Positions 33,762 through 41,865 of a stretch of 64,000 bases of DNA are shown in pieces. The stretch covers positions 106,622-170,621 of the forward strand of contig NZ_VITH01000014.1 of NCBI RefSeq assembly GCF_007827815.1. The letters run 5' to 3'. This stretch comes from Azospirillum brasilense. Lineage in GTDB: Bacteria > Pseudomonadota > Alphaproteobacteria > Azospirillales > Azospirillaceae. The notes under the pieces are model-generated. The model had not been told where the DNA came from. It searched no databases and saw nothing but the letters and a program-made list of their open reading frames with translations. The position numbers and the translations under genes were made by a program. Within the stretch, counting starts at the first letter, position 1, and every line of letters starts with the position of its first letter.

Positions 33762-34571
33762 CTATCCGAACTGCGCGGACAGGGCCTCGGCGCCGCGGCG
33801 GAGGATGGGGAGGACCTGCTCGACGCGGTCGTGCGACAGCCGGACCTTGGGGGCCTGCACGGCGATGGCCGCCACCGTCCGGCCCGTCGAGGACAAAATC
33901 GGCACCGCCACGCAGAACACGCCGACCACATACTCCTCGTCGTCGAGCGAGTAGCCGCGCGCGGCGATGGACTCCAGCTCGGCGGCCAGCGCCGCCGGAT
34001 CGGTGAGGGTGTGGGCGGTCTGCGCGGAGAAGGGGCCGGAGGCGAGAAGGCGGCTGCGCATGGCGTCCGGCAGGGTGGCGAGGAACAGCTTGCCCATGGC
34101 CGTGCAGTGCATCGGCACCCGCGATCCCACGCCGAACTGGAGGCGCAAGGGCCAGTGCTCGACCTCGACGCGGTCGAGATAGACGACGTCGCCGCCGTCG
34201 AGGACGCCGACGTTGCAGGTTTCCCCCAGATCGGCGCTGACCGCGCGCAGCACCGAGCGCACCGGCGCGCGGGACAGCGAGGCGCGCAGGATGCCGACCG
34301 CCAGCCGCGCCGCCTCGACGCCGATGATGACGTCGCGCGTTTCCAGGTCCCGCGCCAGAAGCCCCTTCTCGATCAGGCCGTTGACGAGACGGTGGGCGGT
34401 CGGCTTGGGCAGGCCGAGCGTCGCCCCGATGGTCTTGACGGCCAGCGGGCCGGACGCCGATGCGACCAGCTCCAGGATCGCGAAGGTCCGGTCGGTCGCG
34501 GCGGCCTTTGGCTTGGCCGCGTCGTCGGGGACGTTGGCGGTGGCGGAAGTCTGCGTGCTGCGCGTTTTCAA
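33762..34571 (-). CDS. Second IclR-family regulator, paralogue of its downstream neighbour
   Basis: A 269-residue IclR regulator strongly similar to the adjacent one. Both have LPKPTAHRL in the recognition helix, GDVVYLDRVEVE, WPLRL-FGVGSRVP with HCTAMGKLFLA, and QAPKVRLS near the C-terminus. It lacks the long low-complexity extension and uses a TTG start at 34571 (weak GGGCAGGCG upstream). A tandem duplication followed by divergence is the simplest explanation. The two proteins probably recognise related operators, since both promoters carry the same palindromic motif. It is followed by a 209-base gap before the first IclR gene. Confidence 0.85.
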   Translation of the reverse strand: MKTRSTQTSATANVPDDAAKPKAAATDRTFAILELVASASGPLAVKTIGATLGLPKPTAHRLVNGLIEKGLLARDLETRDVIIGVEAARLAVGILRASLSRAPVRSVLRAVSADLGETCNVGVLDGGDVVYLDRVEVEHWPLRLQFGVGSRVPMHCTAMGKLFLATLPDAMRSRLLASGPFSAQTAHTLTDPAALAAELESIAARGYSLDDEEYVVGVFCVAVPILSSTGRTVAAIAVQAPKVRLSHDRVEQVLPILRRGAEALSAQFG

Positions 34572-34596
34572 GGTTCGCCTGCCCTGGCGGTTTCAG

Positions 34597-34615
34597 CGTC
34601 TCATTGAGTGAGACG
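34597..34615. promoter_or_regulatory. Candidate IclR operator before the second IclR gene
   Basis: CGTCTCATTGAGTGAGACG at 34597-34615 is a palindrome with perfect 7-bp arms around TTGAG. It lies 25 bases upstream of the TTG start and matches the site at 33593-33609. Confidence 0.6.
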
Positions 34616-35028
34616 TGACGCATATAGACCGCCCGCTTTGCGCAGGCAATAGGCAACGGGGGCGGAGCGCAGGGTGATTGCATTGAAGTCCCCTCTCCCC
34701 TCCGGGGAGAGGGTTAGGGTGAGGGGGTTGTGCTTTTGCCGGACCTGCCGCCAAGCACATCCCCCTCACCGGCCCTCCGGGCCACCCTCTCCCCAGGGGG
34801 AGAGGGTTATAGAGGCCAAACGCCCGATCCATTCACACACCGGCAGCCACGAGAAATCAATTTTTCATAGGTTGTTTTAAGCGTGGAAATATTTTCTACG
34901 GTGAAGCGCCTTCCTGGCCAAAAAAGTAAAAAATTCTCATACGAACCATGCGATATTGAGAATCACTACAGGGGCTTCGCAAAAAACGCCGAAGCGTGAG
35001 TCTAAAAAGAAAACCAACAAGTAAAATC
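34616..35028. other. Intergenic stretch between IclR and AsnC genes with a dispersed repeat
   Basis: No gene is visible. From 34690 to 34808 it holds two C-run/G-run hairpins (34691-34713 and about 34783-34806) and longer-range pairing, resembling the repeat after parB. The next 200 bases are unusually AT-rich for this replicon (34850-35030), suggesting non-coding or regulatory DNA. Both flanking genes read on the minus strand. Confidence 0.55.
34690..34808. repeat. C-run/G-run palindromic intergenic repeat
   Basis: Begins CCCTCTCCCCTCCGGGGAGAG and ends CCCCAGGGGGAGAGGG; the two halves also pair with each other (GGTGAGGGGG with CCCCCTCACC). It is the same class as the repeat at 17654-17768 and could be a REP-like element or a terminator for transcripts from either side. 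Confidence 0.55.
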
Positions 35029-35508
35029 CTAGCTGGTCTGGGTTTTTACGTAAGAAAGAGGGACTTCCGTTGTCGACTTCATTTCCTCCATGGCGAACAT
35101 TGACGAGACATCCTGAAGCTCGATGCGTTCGATGAGCTTTCGGTAGAAGGCGTCGTAGGCCTTGATGTCCGGAATGACCACCCGCAGCAGATAATCGATT
35201 TCGCCGCTCAGGCGGTAGAGATCGACAACCTCCGGTATGTCGGCCACCACGCGGCGGAACTCCTCCAGCCATTCCGCCGAATGTTTGCTGGTTCGGACAG
35301 CCACGAAGACGGTCACGTCGACGTTCAGCTTGGCCCGGTCCAGCAACGCCACGCGGCGGCGGACATAACCTTCCTGTTCAAGGCGTTGCACGCGGCGCCA
35401 GCAGGGGGTGGCGGACAGGCCGACCTGCTTGCCGAGGTCGGCGAGCGACAGGGTCGCGTCGGCCTGGAGGGCGGCCAGGATCTTCCGGTCGGTGGCGTCG
35501 ATGGTCAT
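35029..35508 (-). CDS. Lrp/AsnC-family regulator, divergent from the cysteine/thiazoline operon
   Basis: A 159-residue Lrp/AsnC regulator. The DNA-binding half begins MTIDATDRKILAALQADATL with recognition helix SATPCWRRVQRLEQEGYV. The RAM effector half has VVDLYRLSGEIDYLLRVVIPD, which lines the amino-acid pocket. It is divergent from ridA across 192 bases. The closest functional match is the DecR/CyuR type that senses cysteine and controls cysteine desulfidation, since the divergent operon has a cysteine desulfhydrase. Effector is inference. Confidence 0.88.
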   Translation of the reverse strand: MTIDATDRKILAALQADATLSLADLGKQVGLSATPCWRRVQRLEQEGYVRRRVALLDRAKLNVDVTVFVAVRTSKHSAEWLEEFRRVVADIPEVVDLYRLSGEIDYLLRVVIPDIKAYDAFYRKLIERIELQDVSSMFAMEEMKSTTEVPLSYVKTQTS

Positions 35509-35570
35509 CGGGGTTGCTCGGGGCCTTCACGGTTGGGACGGATGATTTTGCTCGTTTGGCCCGCCGGGAG

Positions 35571-35613
35571 AAAAGCTTTTTCGTTTTGAGGATTTTGCAT
35601 GCACCCGCATGCC
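35571..35613. promoter_or_regulatory. Palindromes in the divergent asnC-ridA control region
   Basis: AAAAGCTTTT (35571-35580) is a perfect 10-bp palindrome in an AT-rich pocket. GCATGC at 35598-35603 and 35608-35613 forms a second symmetric pair. They lie midway between the divergent genes and are candidate AsnC-binding sites. Confidence 0.4.
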
Positions 35614-35700
35614 GCCATCGCGGGCAGACCGCCCGGCCTTTGAGCAGGCCAGCCTTTAGCAGGCGGCCGCCACCACAGGGCCAGAACAGGAAAGATCAGG

Positions 35701-36081
35701 ATGATGACCGACACCATCGCCACGGACAAAGCCCCGGCTGCCATCGGCCCCTACGCCCAGGCCCGCGTCGCCGGGGGGCTGCTGTTCGTCTCCGGCCAGC
35801 TGCCGATCGACCCGGCCACCGGGGCCTTCGCCGGTCCGGACGCGCCCACCCAGGCGGCGCGCAGCCTGACCAACATCGCGGCGATCGCCGAGGCCGCGGG
35901 AACCAGCCTGGCGAAGGCGGTGAAGATGACCGTCTACGTGACCGACCTCACCCAGTTCAAGGCGGTGAACGAGGTCTATGCCGGCTTCTTCCAGGCGCCG
36001 TTCCCCGCCCGCTCGACCGTCGAGGTGTCGGCGCTGCCGCTCGGCGCGTCGGTCGAGATCGACGCCGTCATCGCGCTTTGA
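35701..36081 (+). CDS. ridA: RidA-family enamine/imine deaminase
   Basis: A 126-residue RidA (YjgF/UK114) protein that hydrolyses reactive 2-aminoacrylate and similar imines to keto acids and ammonia. The family signature is visible in APAAIGPYAQARVAGGLLFVSGQLP near the N-terminus (split as AIGPYAQA and LLFVSGQLP), KMTVYVTDLTQFKAVNEVY, and the substrate Arg in PARSTVEVSALPLGA. Being first in an operon with a PLP-dependent cysteine desulfhydrase fits, because that enzyme releases aminoacrylate. cds1 starts seven bases after its stop. Confidence 0.92.
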   Translation: MMTDTIATDKAPAAIGPYAQARVAGGLLFVSGQLPIDPATGAFAGPDAPTQAARSLTNIAAIAEAAGTSLAKAVKMTVYVTDLTQFKAVNEVYAGFFQAPFPARSTVEVSALPLGASVEIDAVIAL

Positions 36082-36088
36082 GGGTGAC

Positions 36089-37240
36089 ATGACCGCTTCC
36101 GCGCAGACCGTGCCGTTTTCTCCCGGCGCCGGTTCGATCCGTCAGCCGATCCGCCTCGATTACACCCCGCTGCCCGAGGTTGCCTGCCGCGACTGGACCC
36201 GGCGCGCGATCGAGCTGCTGGAGACCGAGGCGGCGCGGTCGCCCGACACGCCGCTGCTGAAGCTCGACGTTCCGGAGCTGTCCGGGATCGACGTCTACCT
36301 GAAGGACGAATCGACCCACCCCACCGGCAGCCTGAAGCACCGCGTCGCCCGGTCGCTGCTGCTGTTCGCCATCTGCAACGGGCGGATCGGCGAGGGCACG
36401 CCGGTGATCGAGGCGTCGTCGGGCTCCACCGCGGTGTCGGAAGCCTATTTCGCCCGTCTGCTCGGCCTTCCCTTCCACGCGGTGATGCCGCGCGGCACCT
36501 CCGACGAGAAGGTCGCCGCCATCGAATTGCACGGCGGGCGCTGCCACTTCGTCGAATCCTCCAAGGCGATCTACGCCGAGGCGGCGGCGCTGGCGGCGCG
36601 GCTGGGCGGCGTCTATCTCGACCAGTTCACCTACGCCGAGCGCGCCACCGACTGGCGCACCGACAACATCGCCCAGTCGATCTTCGGCCAGATGCGCAGC
36701 GAGCGCCACCCGGTGCCCGACTGGATCGTGATGAGCGCCGGCACCGGCGGCACCGCCGCCACCATCGGGCGCCACATCCGCTACCGCCATCTGCCGACCC
36801 GGCTGTGCGTTCCCGACGCCGAGCATTCGGTTTTCTACGAGAGCTTCGTCAACCGCGACGCAGCACTCACCTGCGAGCGCGGGTCGCGCATCGAGGGCAT
36901 CGGGCGGCCCCGCGTCGAGCCCTCCTTCATCCCCGAGGTCGTCGACCAGATGATCAAGGTGCCCGACGTGGCCTCGCTGGCGGCGATGCGGGTGCTGTCG
37001 CGGCGGCTGGGCCGGATGGTCGGCGGGTCCACCGGGACCAACTTCTTCGGGCTGTGCTGGATCGCCGGACGGATGCGCGACGCCGGGCGGGCCGGGTCGC
37101 TGGTGACGCTGATCTGCGATTCCGGCGAGCGCTACCGCAACACCTACCACGACGACGCCTGGATGGGGCGGGCCGGTTTCGACACCGCCGCCGACGAGGC
37201 GCGGATCGAGGCCTTCCTTCAGGGCGGCCCGTCCCTCTGA
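36089..37240 (+). CDS. PLP-dependent L-cysteine desulfhydrase (Cds1-like)
   Basis: A 383-residue fold-type II PLP enzyme in the cysteine-synthase superfamily. The Schiff-base Lys is in YLKDESTHPTGSLKHRVARS, the phosphate loop is VIEASSGSTAVSEAYFA, and the C-terminal Gly/Ser motif is LGRMVGGSTGTNFFGLCWIA. The ESTHPTGSLKHR box is typical of the Cds1 group (for example mycobacterial Rv3684), which degrades L-cysteine to pyruvate, ammonia and sulfide, rather than of CysK. ridA in front supports aminoacrylate release. The ATG at 36089 follows GAGGGTGAC. A related beta-elimination substrate, such as cysteate or D-cysteine, cannot be excluded. Confidence 0.8.
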   Translation: MTASAQTVPFSPGAGSIRQPIRLDYTPLPEVACRDWTRRAIELLETEAARSPDTPLLKLDVPELSGIDVYLKDESTHPTGSLKHRVARSLLLFAICNGRIGEGTPVIEASSGSTAVSEAYFARLLGLPFHAVMPRGTSDEKVAAIELHGGRCHFVESSKAIYAEAAALAARLGGVYLDQFTYAERATDWRTDNIAQSIFGQMRSERHPVPDWIVMSAGTGGTAATIGRHIRYRHLPTRLCVPDAEHSVFYESFVNRDAALTCERGSRIEGIGRPRVEPSFIPEVVDQMIKVPDVASLAAMRVLSRRLGRMVGGSTGTNFFGLCWIAGRMRDAGRAGSLVTLICDSGERYRNTYHDDAWMGRAGFDTAADEARIEAFLQGGPSL

Positions 37241-37318
37241 CGCAAAAAGAACAAGCGCTTTCAAAAAACAAAAATCGCCACCGCAAGACACTTGGCAGAA
37301 AAACAGGAGCATTCACCG

Positions 37319-37816
37319 ATGGACGAGTTTCGCACACTTCTGCGCAACGCGATGAAGAGCCGCGCGATGGTCTATGAGGCGGCCTTCGACGAGATGCGCA
37401 AGGAGATCGGCGAGGAGAAGGCCCGGGAGATCATGGCGCGCACCATCTATCGCCGGGGTGCGGCCATCGCCCACAATTTCGCGCCGCACGCCCCGGCCGA
37501 TCTGGCCGGCCTGCGCGACTCCTTCCTGAAGTTCATCCCCGACGCCGAGGCCCAGTTCGGCCCGGAGGTCGTGCGCTGCACCGACGAGGTGCTGGAGATC
37601 CGCTTCCACACCTGTCCGCTGAAGGAAGCCTGGCTGGAGGCCAACCTGCCGGCTGAGACGGTGGAGACGCTCTGCGAACTCGCCGGCGCGGTCGACAAGG
37701 GCACCTTCGAGACCGCCGGCTTCGAGATCGAGGTCGACACCTGGAAGCCGGGCCGCAGCACCTGCTGCCACCTGACGATCACGCCGGGCGCCGCCGCGCC
37801 CGCCGCCGCGAACTGA
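37319..37816 (+). CDS. Aminothiazoline-4-carboxylate hydrolase family protein, copy 1
   Basis: A 165-residue protein of the L-2-amino-thiazoline-4-carboxylate (ATC) hydrolase family. Visible marks are the helical N-half (AFDEMRKEIGEEKAREIMAR), then IRFHTCPLKEAW with a conserved Cys, ETLCELAGAVDKG, and the C-terminal STCCHLTIT cysteine pair. In the known pathway the enzyme opens ATC to N-carbamoyl-L-cysteine. The ATG at 37319 follows AACAGGAGC. It precedes the binding protein of an ABC importer by 32 bases. A diverged paralogue lies at 42624-43154, and the two may act as partners. Confidence 0.75.
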   Translation: MDEFRTLLRNAMKSRAMVYEAAFDEMRKEIGEEKAREIMARTIYRRGAAIAHNFAPHAPADLAGLRDSFLKFIPDAEAQFGPEVVRCTDEVLEIRFHTCPLKEAWLEANLPAETVETLCELAGAVDKGTFETAGFEIEVDTWKPGRSTCCHLTITPGAAAPAAAN

Positions 37817-37848
37817 CCGTCCAGCCTCGCCGACAGGGGAACCGAACC

Positions 37849-38994
37849 ATGAAAAAGCATGCTGTTTTCGGCGCCGCACTGGGTGCCGTTGTGGGCGCCA
37901 TGCTGGCCGCCACCGCCGGTGCCACCACTGCCCAGGCCGCCGACCGCGAGATCGTCATCGGCTATCAGGCGCCGCTCAGCGGCGACCGCAGCCAGTATGG
38001 CGAGATGTTCCGCAACGCCGCCCAGATCAAGCTGGAGGAGTTCAACGCCTCGGGCAAGCTGGCCGGCGCCAAGGTCGCCATCACCTTCGAGGACAGCAAG
38101 GACGATCCCAAGGAGGCGCGCAACATCGCGCACAAGTTCCTCGACAATTCCAAGATCGTCGGGGTGATCGGCGACTTCTCCTCCACCGTGTCGATGGCGG
38201 CGGGCGAGATCTACGCGGCGGAGAAGATGCCGCAGCTCTCCCAGACCGCCTCGCATCCGGATTTCACCAAGCTCAGCCCCTGGCAGTTCCGCAACATCAC
38301 CACCCAGGCCTTCGAAGGCCCGTACAACGCCGACTGGATCATCGCGGCGGGCAAGAAGACGGCGGCGGTGATCTACATCCAGAACGACTGGGGCATCTCG
38401 GCGCTCGACGGCTTCGTCAGCGGCTTCAAGGCCAAGGGCGGCAAGATCACCGCCACCGAGGCGTTCAACCCCGGCAACCGCGACTTCCGCTCCATCCTGA
38501 CCAAGGTCGCCCGGCAGAAGCCCGACGTGATCTACCTCGCCATGTTCTACGAAGAGGGGGCCGCCTTCGCCCAGCAGCGCGAGCAACTCGGCATCAAGAT
38601 CCCGCTCTACGGCACCAGCTCCCTCTACTCGCCCAAGCTGATCGAGCTGGGGCGCGAGTCGGTGGAGGGGCTGCATCTCGCCACGACCTTCACGCCCGAC
38701 AACCCCGACCCGGCGGTGCAGACCTTCGTGAAGGAATACGCCGCGCGCTTCAAGTCGGAGCCCGGCATGTTCGCCGCCCAGGCCTACGACGCGGTCGGCA
38801 TCATGCTGGACGCCGTCGCCAAGGCCGGCCCGTCGGTGACGCGTGAGAGCCTGCGCGACGCGCTGGCCGCCACCACCGGCTATCCCGGCGTGACCGGCGC
38901 CACCAGCTTCGACCCCGTCACCCGCGAGCCGGCGAAGGCGCTGGCCAAGATGATGGTGAAGGACGGCCGCTTCCAGGTCGTGACCGGTCCCTGA
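37849..38994 (+). CDS. livK: Branched-chain-amino-acid-type ABC substrate-binding protein (LivK-like)
   Basis: A 381-residue secreted binding protein of the Leu/Ile/Val receptor family. The signal peptide is MKKHAVFGAALGAVVGAMLA with cleavage near AQA-AD. Then come IVIGYQAPLSGDRSQYGEMF, VAITFEDSKDDPKEARNIAH and the hinge region GVIGDFSSTVSMAAG. A pocket motif RNITTQAFEGPYNADWII and IPLYGTSSLYSPKLIELGRE are also seen. Liv-type receptors bind amino acids and aromatic or heterocyclic acids, so ATC or an N-carbamoyl amino acid is plausible here. A hairpin follows before livH. Confidence 0.88.
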   Translation: MKKHAVFGAALGAVVGAMLAATAGATTAQAADREIVIGYQAPLSGDRSQYGEMFRNAAQIKLEEFNASGKLAGAKVAITFEDSKDDPKEARNIAHKFLDNSKIVGVIGDFSSTVSMAAGEIYAAEKMPQLSQTASHPDFTKLSPWQFRNITTQAFEGPYNADWIIAAGKKTAAVIYIQNDWGISALDGFVSGFKAKGGKITATEAFNPGNRDFRSILTKVARQKPDVIYLAMFYEEGAAFAQQREQLGIKIPLYGTSSLYSPKLIELGRESVEGLHLATTFTPDNPDPAVQTFVKEYAARFKSEPGMFAAQAYDAVGIMLDAVAKAGPSVTRESLRDALAATTGYPGVTGATSFDPVTREPAKALAKMMVKDGRFQVVTGP

Positions 38995-39072
38995 CCGGTA
39001 CCGTCTAAGGACGCCCCCAGGGACGCCCCAGGGCTATCCACACGATCCGCTTTTCGGGACACACGCCGTGGT

Positions 39073-39101
39073 GCGCGCTCCGCCGGGACCGGCGGGCGCG
39101 C
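39073..39101 (+). terminator. Hairpin between livK and livH, possible attenuator
   Basis: A 13-14-bp GC stem around 39073-39101 with one mismatch lies in the 129-base gap. It lacks a long U-tract, so it may stabilise the binding-protein message or partly end transcription. Confidence 0.4.
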
Positions 39102-39123
39102 TCCCCGAAGCCTGGAGCACGCC

Positions 39124-40041
39124 ATGGTCTTCGATGTCTTCTTCCTTCAGCAGGTCATCAACGGCCTGTCCATTGGGTGCGTCTATGCCCTGATGGCGAT
39201 CGGCTTCACGCTGATCTTCGGCGTCCTGAACGTCGTCAACTTCGCCCACGGCGAGGTCTACACCATCGGCGCCTTCGTCGGGCTGATGGTCATCACCGCG
39301 ATGGCCCCGCCGCTGCTGGCGGTGGTGCCGCTGGTTCTGGCGGTGGGCGCGGTGTCCGGCGTCGGGCTGGAGCGCATCGCCTTCCGCCCCTTCCGCCGCT
39401 TCACCGACGAGGCCAGCCAGAAGTCCCGCGCCATGCGCGAGGCGACGCTGCTCTCCTCGCTCGCCGTGTCGATCGTGACGCGCGAGATCATGATGCACAT
39501 CTTCGGCGGCGACATGCAGGGCATCCCGTCCGGCTACCTGCTGCAGCAGCCGGTCGCCATCGGGCCGGTCATGGTCGCCAGCGGCAGCCTGGTCATCTTC
39601 GCCACCTCCGCCGTCATGCTGGGCGCGCTGCAGTTCCTGCTCTACCGCACCCAGACCGGCCTCGGCATCCGTGCGGTGTCCAACAACCAGCTCGGCGCCC
39701 GCTACGTCGGCATCAACACCGACCGCACCATCGTCACCACCTTCGCGGTCGGCTCGATGCTGGGCGCCACGGCGGGAATCCTGGTCGGGCTCTACGACGG
39801 CGCCATCTCGCCGCACATGGGCTTCGCGCCGGGCGTCAAGGCCTTCGTCGCCATGGTCATGGGCGGCCTGTCGAGCATCCCGGGGGCGGTCGCCTGCGCC
39901 CTGCTGCTCGGCGTGTCGGAGAGCATCGCGACCGAGTTCCTGTCCAGCGGCTGGAAGGACCTGATCACCTACAGCCTTCTGGTCATCACGCTGGTCTTCT
40001 TCCCGCAAGGATTGTTCGGACATGGACGTGAACGTGCCTGA
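39124..40041 (+). CDS. livH: ABC permease LivH-like
   Basis: A 305-residue permease of the LivH family with eight hydrophobic segments. Family marks are QQVINGLSIGCVYALMAIGF at residues 8-27, FGVLNVVNFAHGEVYTIGAF, GLGIRAVSNNQLGARYVGIN and AFVAMVMGGLSSIPGAVACA. It overlaps livM by 20 bases. With LivM it forms the membrane channel for the substrate of LivK. Confidence 0.9.
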   Translation: MVFDVFFLQQVINGLSIGCVYALMAIGFTLIFGVLNVVNFAHGEVYTIGAFVGLMVITAMAPPLLAVVPLVLAVGAVSGVGLERIAFRPFRRFTDEASQKSRAMREATLLSSLAVSIVTREIMMHIFGGDMQGIPSGYLLQQPVAIGPVMVASGSLVIFATSAVMLGALQFLLYRTQTGLGIRAVSNNQLGARYVGINTDRTIVTTFAVGSMLGATAGILVGLYDGAISPHMGFAPGVKAFVAMVMGGLSSIPGAVACALLLGVSESIATEFLSSGWKDLITYSLLVITLVFFPQGLFGHGRERA

Positions 40042-41089
40042 CGCCCGGCTGATGCCGGACACCCTCGCGCCGCCCGCCGCGTTTTCCGGGCGAGGCCGGC
40101 GGTTCGCCTGGACCCTGCTCCTGCTGGCGGTCGCCTTCGGCGCCGTGCCCGCCGCGATCGTCGGCACCGGGTCCAGCTATCTCGCCCAGATCGCCATCAC
40201 GACGATGATCTTCGTGATCCTGTCGGCCAGCCTGAACCATGTGACGGGCACCGCCGGGCTGCTGTCGATCGGCCACGCCGCCTTCTACGGCATCGGCGCC
40301 TACGCGGCGGCCCTGCTGTCGACCCGGCTCGGCCTGCCCTTCATCGTCACGCTGCCGGCGGCGGGGCTGATCGCCGCGCTGTTCGGCTTCCTGGTGGCGC
40401 TGCCGACCATGCGGCTGGTCAGCATCTACTTCGCCGTCGCCACGCTCGGCATCGGCGAGATGATCTACGTGGTCCTGCTGAACTGGGTGGACGTGACCCG
40501 CGGCCCGATGGGCATCCGCGGCATCCCGCCGATCGAGCTGTTCGGCTGGCAGGCCGACACGCTGCTCAGCCGTTATCTGGCGGTCGCGGTCATCGCCGTC
40601 GCCTGCGTCTGGGTGCTGCACCGGCTGACCCACTCCTACTACGGCAACGCGCTGCGGGCTCTGCGCGAGGACGACCAGTGCGCCGACAGCATGGGCATCA
40701 ACGTGGAGCGGCTGAAGATCGAGTCCTTCGTCGTCGCCACCTTCTTCGCCGGCATCGCCGGGGCGCTGCTCGCCCACACCTCCGCCTACATCGCGCCGGA
40801 CAACTTCCGCTTCATGGAATCGATCCTGATCCTGGCGATGGTGGTGGTCGGCGGTCTCGGCAGCCTTCCCGGCGCGGTCGTCGGCGCCCTGTTCATGATC
40901 GTCCTGCCGGAGGCGCTGCGCGACATCGGCGATTACCGCATGATCGCCGTCGGGGCGACCATGTTCCTGTCCATCCTGCTGCTGCCCAAGGGCATGCTGG
41001 CCGAAGGCACCGCGCTGGGCTTCGTCCGCCGCTCCTTCTCCCGCGGCTGGGCCACCATCGCCGGCGGCACGCCCGTCGGCTGGAAGTGA
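40022..41089 (+). CDS. livM: ABC permease LivM-like
   Basis: A 355-residue LivM-family permease. After a short soluble N-terminus, helices include FVILSASLNHVTGTAGLLSI and GHAAFYGIGAYAAALLS. The EAA-like loop is ALREDDQCADSMGINVERLK, followed by ILAMVVVGGLGSLPGAVVGA. The start is inside livH, and livG begins eight bases after its stop. Confidence 0.9.
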   Translation: MDVNVPDARLMPDTLAPPAAFSGRGRRFAWTLLLLAVAFGAVPAAIVGTGSSYLAQIAITTMIFVILSASLNHVTGTAGLLSIGHAAFYGIGAYAAALLSTRLGLPFIVTLPAAGLIAALFGFLVALPTMRLVSIYFAVATLGIGEMIYVVLLNWVDVTRGPMGIRGIPPIELFGWQADTLLSRYLAVAVIAVACVWVLHRLTHSYYGNALRALREDDQCADSMGINVERLKIESFVVATFFAGIAGALLAHTSAYIAPDNFRFMESILILAMVVVGGLGSLPGAVVGALFMIVLPEALRDIGDYRMIAVGATMFLSILLLPKGMLAEGTALGFVRRSFSRGWATIAGGTPVGWK

Positions 41090-41097
41090 GGCGGATC

Positions 41098-41865
41098 ATG
41101 AGCAACACGCTTCTCTCCATCCAGGGGCTGACCCGGCGCTTCGGCGGCCTGCTGGCGGTCAGCGACGTCAGCGCCACCATCGCCAAGGGTGAGCTGGTCG
41201 GGCTGATCGGCCCCAACGGCGCCGGCAAGACCACCCTGTTCAACCTGATCACCGGCTTCACCCCGCCGTCGGACGGCACGGTGACCTTCGACGGGCAGGA
41301 CGTCACGGGCCGCAAGCCCTGGCAGATCGCCCGCATGGGCATGGGCCGCACCTTCCAGAACCTGCGCGTCTTCCCCAACATGACGGTGTTCGACAACGTG
41401 TCCGTCGGGGCGGTCGGCGCCTTCGGCCAGTCGCCCTGGCGGGCGCTGGTCAACGGCGGCGCCCGCAGCCGCGCGGTCAGCGAGCGGAGCTGGGAGGCGC
41501 TGGAGCGCGTCGGCCTGACCGCCCAGGCCGGGGACATCGCCGCCAACCTGTCCTACGGCAAGCGCAAGTATCTGGAGATCGCCCGCGCCCTGGCGACGGC
41601 TCCCCGGCTGCTGATCCTCGACGAGCCGGCGGCGGGCCTGAACGACACCGAGACGGCGGAGCTGGCCGACTTCATCCGCCGCCTGCACGCCGGCGGCGTC
41701 ACCGTTCTGCTGGTCGAGCACGACATGGGGCTGGTGATGGGAAGCTGCAGCCGCGTCATCGTCCTGGCGTCCGGCCGCAAGATCGCCGACGGCACGCCGG
41801 AGGCGGTGCAGCGCGACCCCGCCGTCCTCGAAGCCTATCTGGGAGTGGAAGACGATGCCGCTTGA
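41098..41865 (+). CDS. livG: ABC transporter ATPase LivG-like
   Basis: A 255-residue ABC ATPase. Walker A is IGPNGAGKTTLFNLI, signature motif LSYGKRKYLEIARAL (a variant of LSGGQ as in LivG proteins), Walker B LLILDEPAAGLND, and switch His in LLVEHDM. It provides energy for the LivHM channel. It overlaps livF by 11 bases. Confidence 0.9.
   Translation: MSNTLLSIQGLTRRFGGLLAVSDVSATIAKGELVGLIGPNGAGKTTLFNLITGFTPPSDGTVTFDGQDVTGRKPWQIARMGMGRTFQNLRVFPNMTVFDNVSVGAVGAFGQSPWRALVNGGARSRAVSERSWEALERVGLTAQAGDIAANLSYGKRKYLEIARALATAPRLLILDEPAAGLNDTETAELADFIRRLHAGGVTVLLVEHDMGLVMGSCSRVIVLASGRKIADGTPEAVQRDPAVLEAYLGVEDDAA

Noticed and set aside
17864..34571. Taurine or isethionate degradation as the role of the xsc operon
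   Set aside because: No taurine dehydrogenase, taurine transaminase or isethionate dehydrogenase gene is in the operon. A CoA ligase and CoA-acylating dehydrogenase point to sulfoacetate.
32665..34683. 672-codon frame suggesting a fusion of the two IclR genes
   Set aside because: The second IclR is encoded in a different frame; the long frame there is non-coding.
39031..39041. CTATCCACA, a DnaA-box-like 9-mer
   Set aside because: It lies alone in the livK-livH gap with no other origin features, so it is probably chance.
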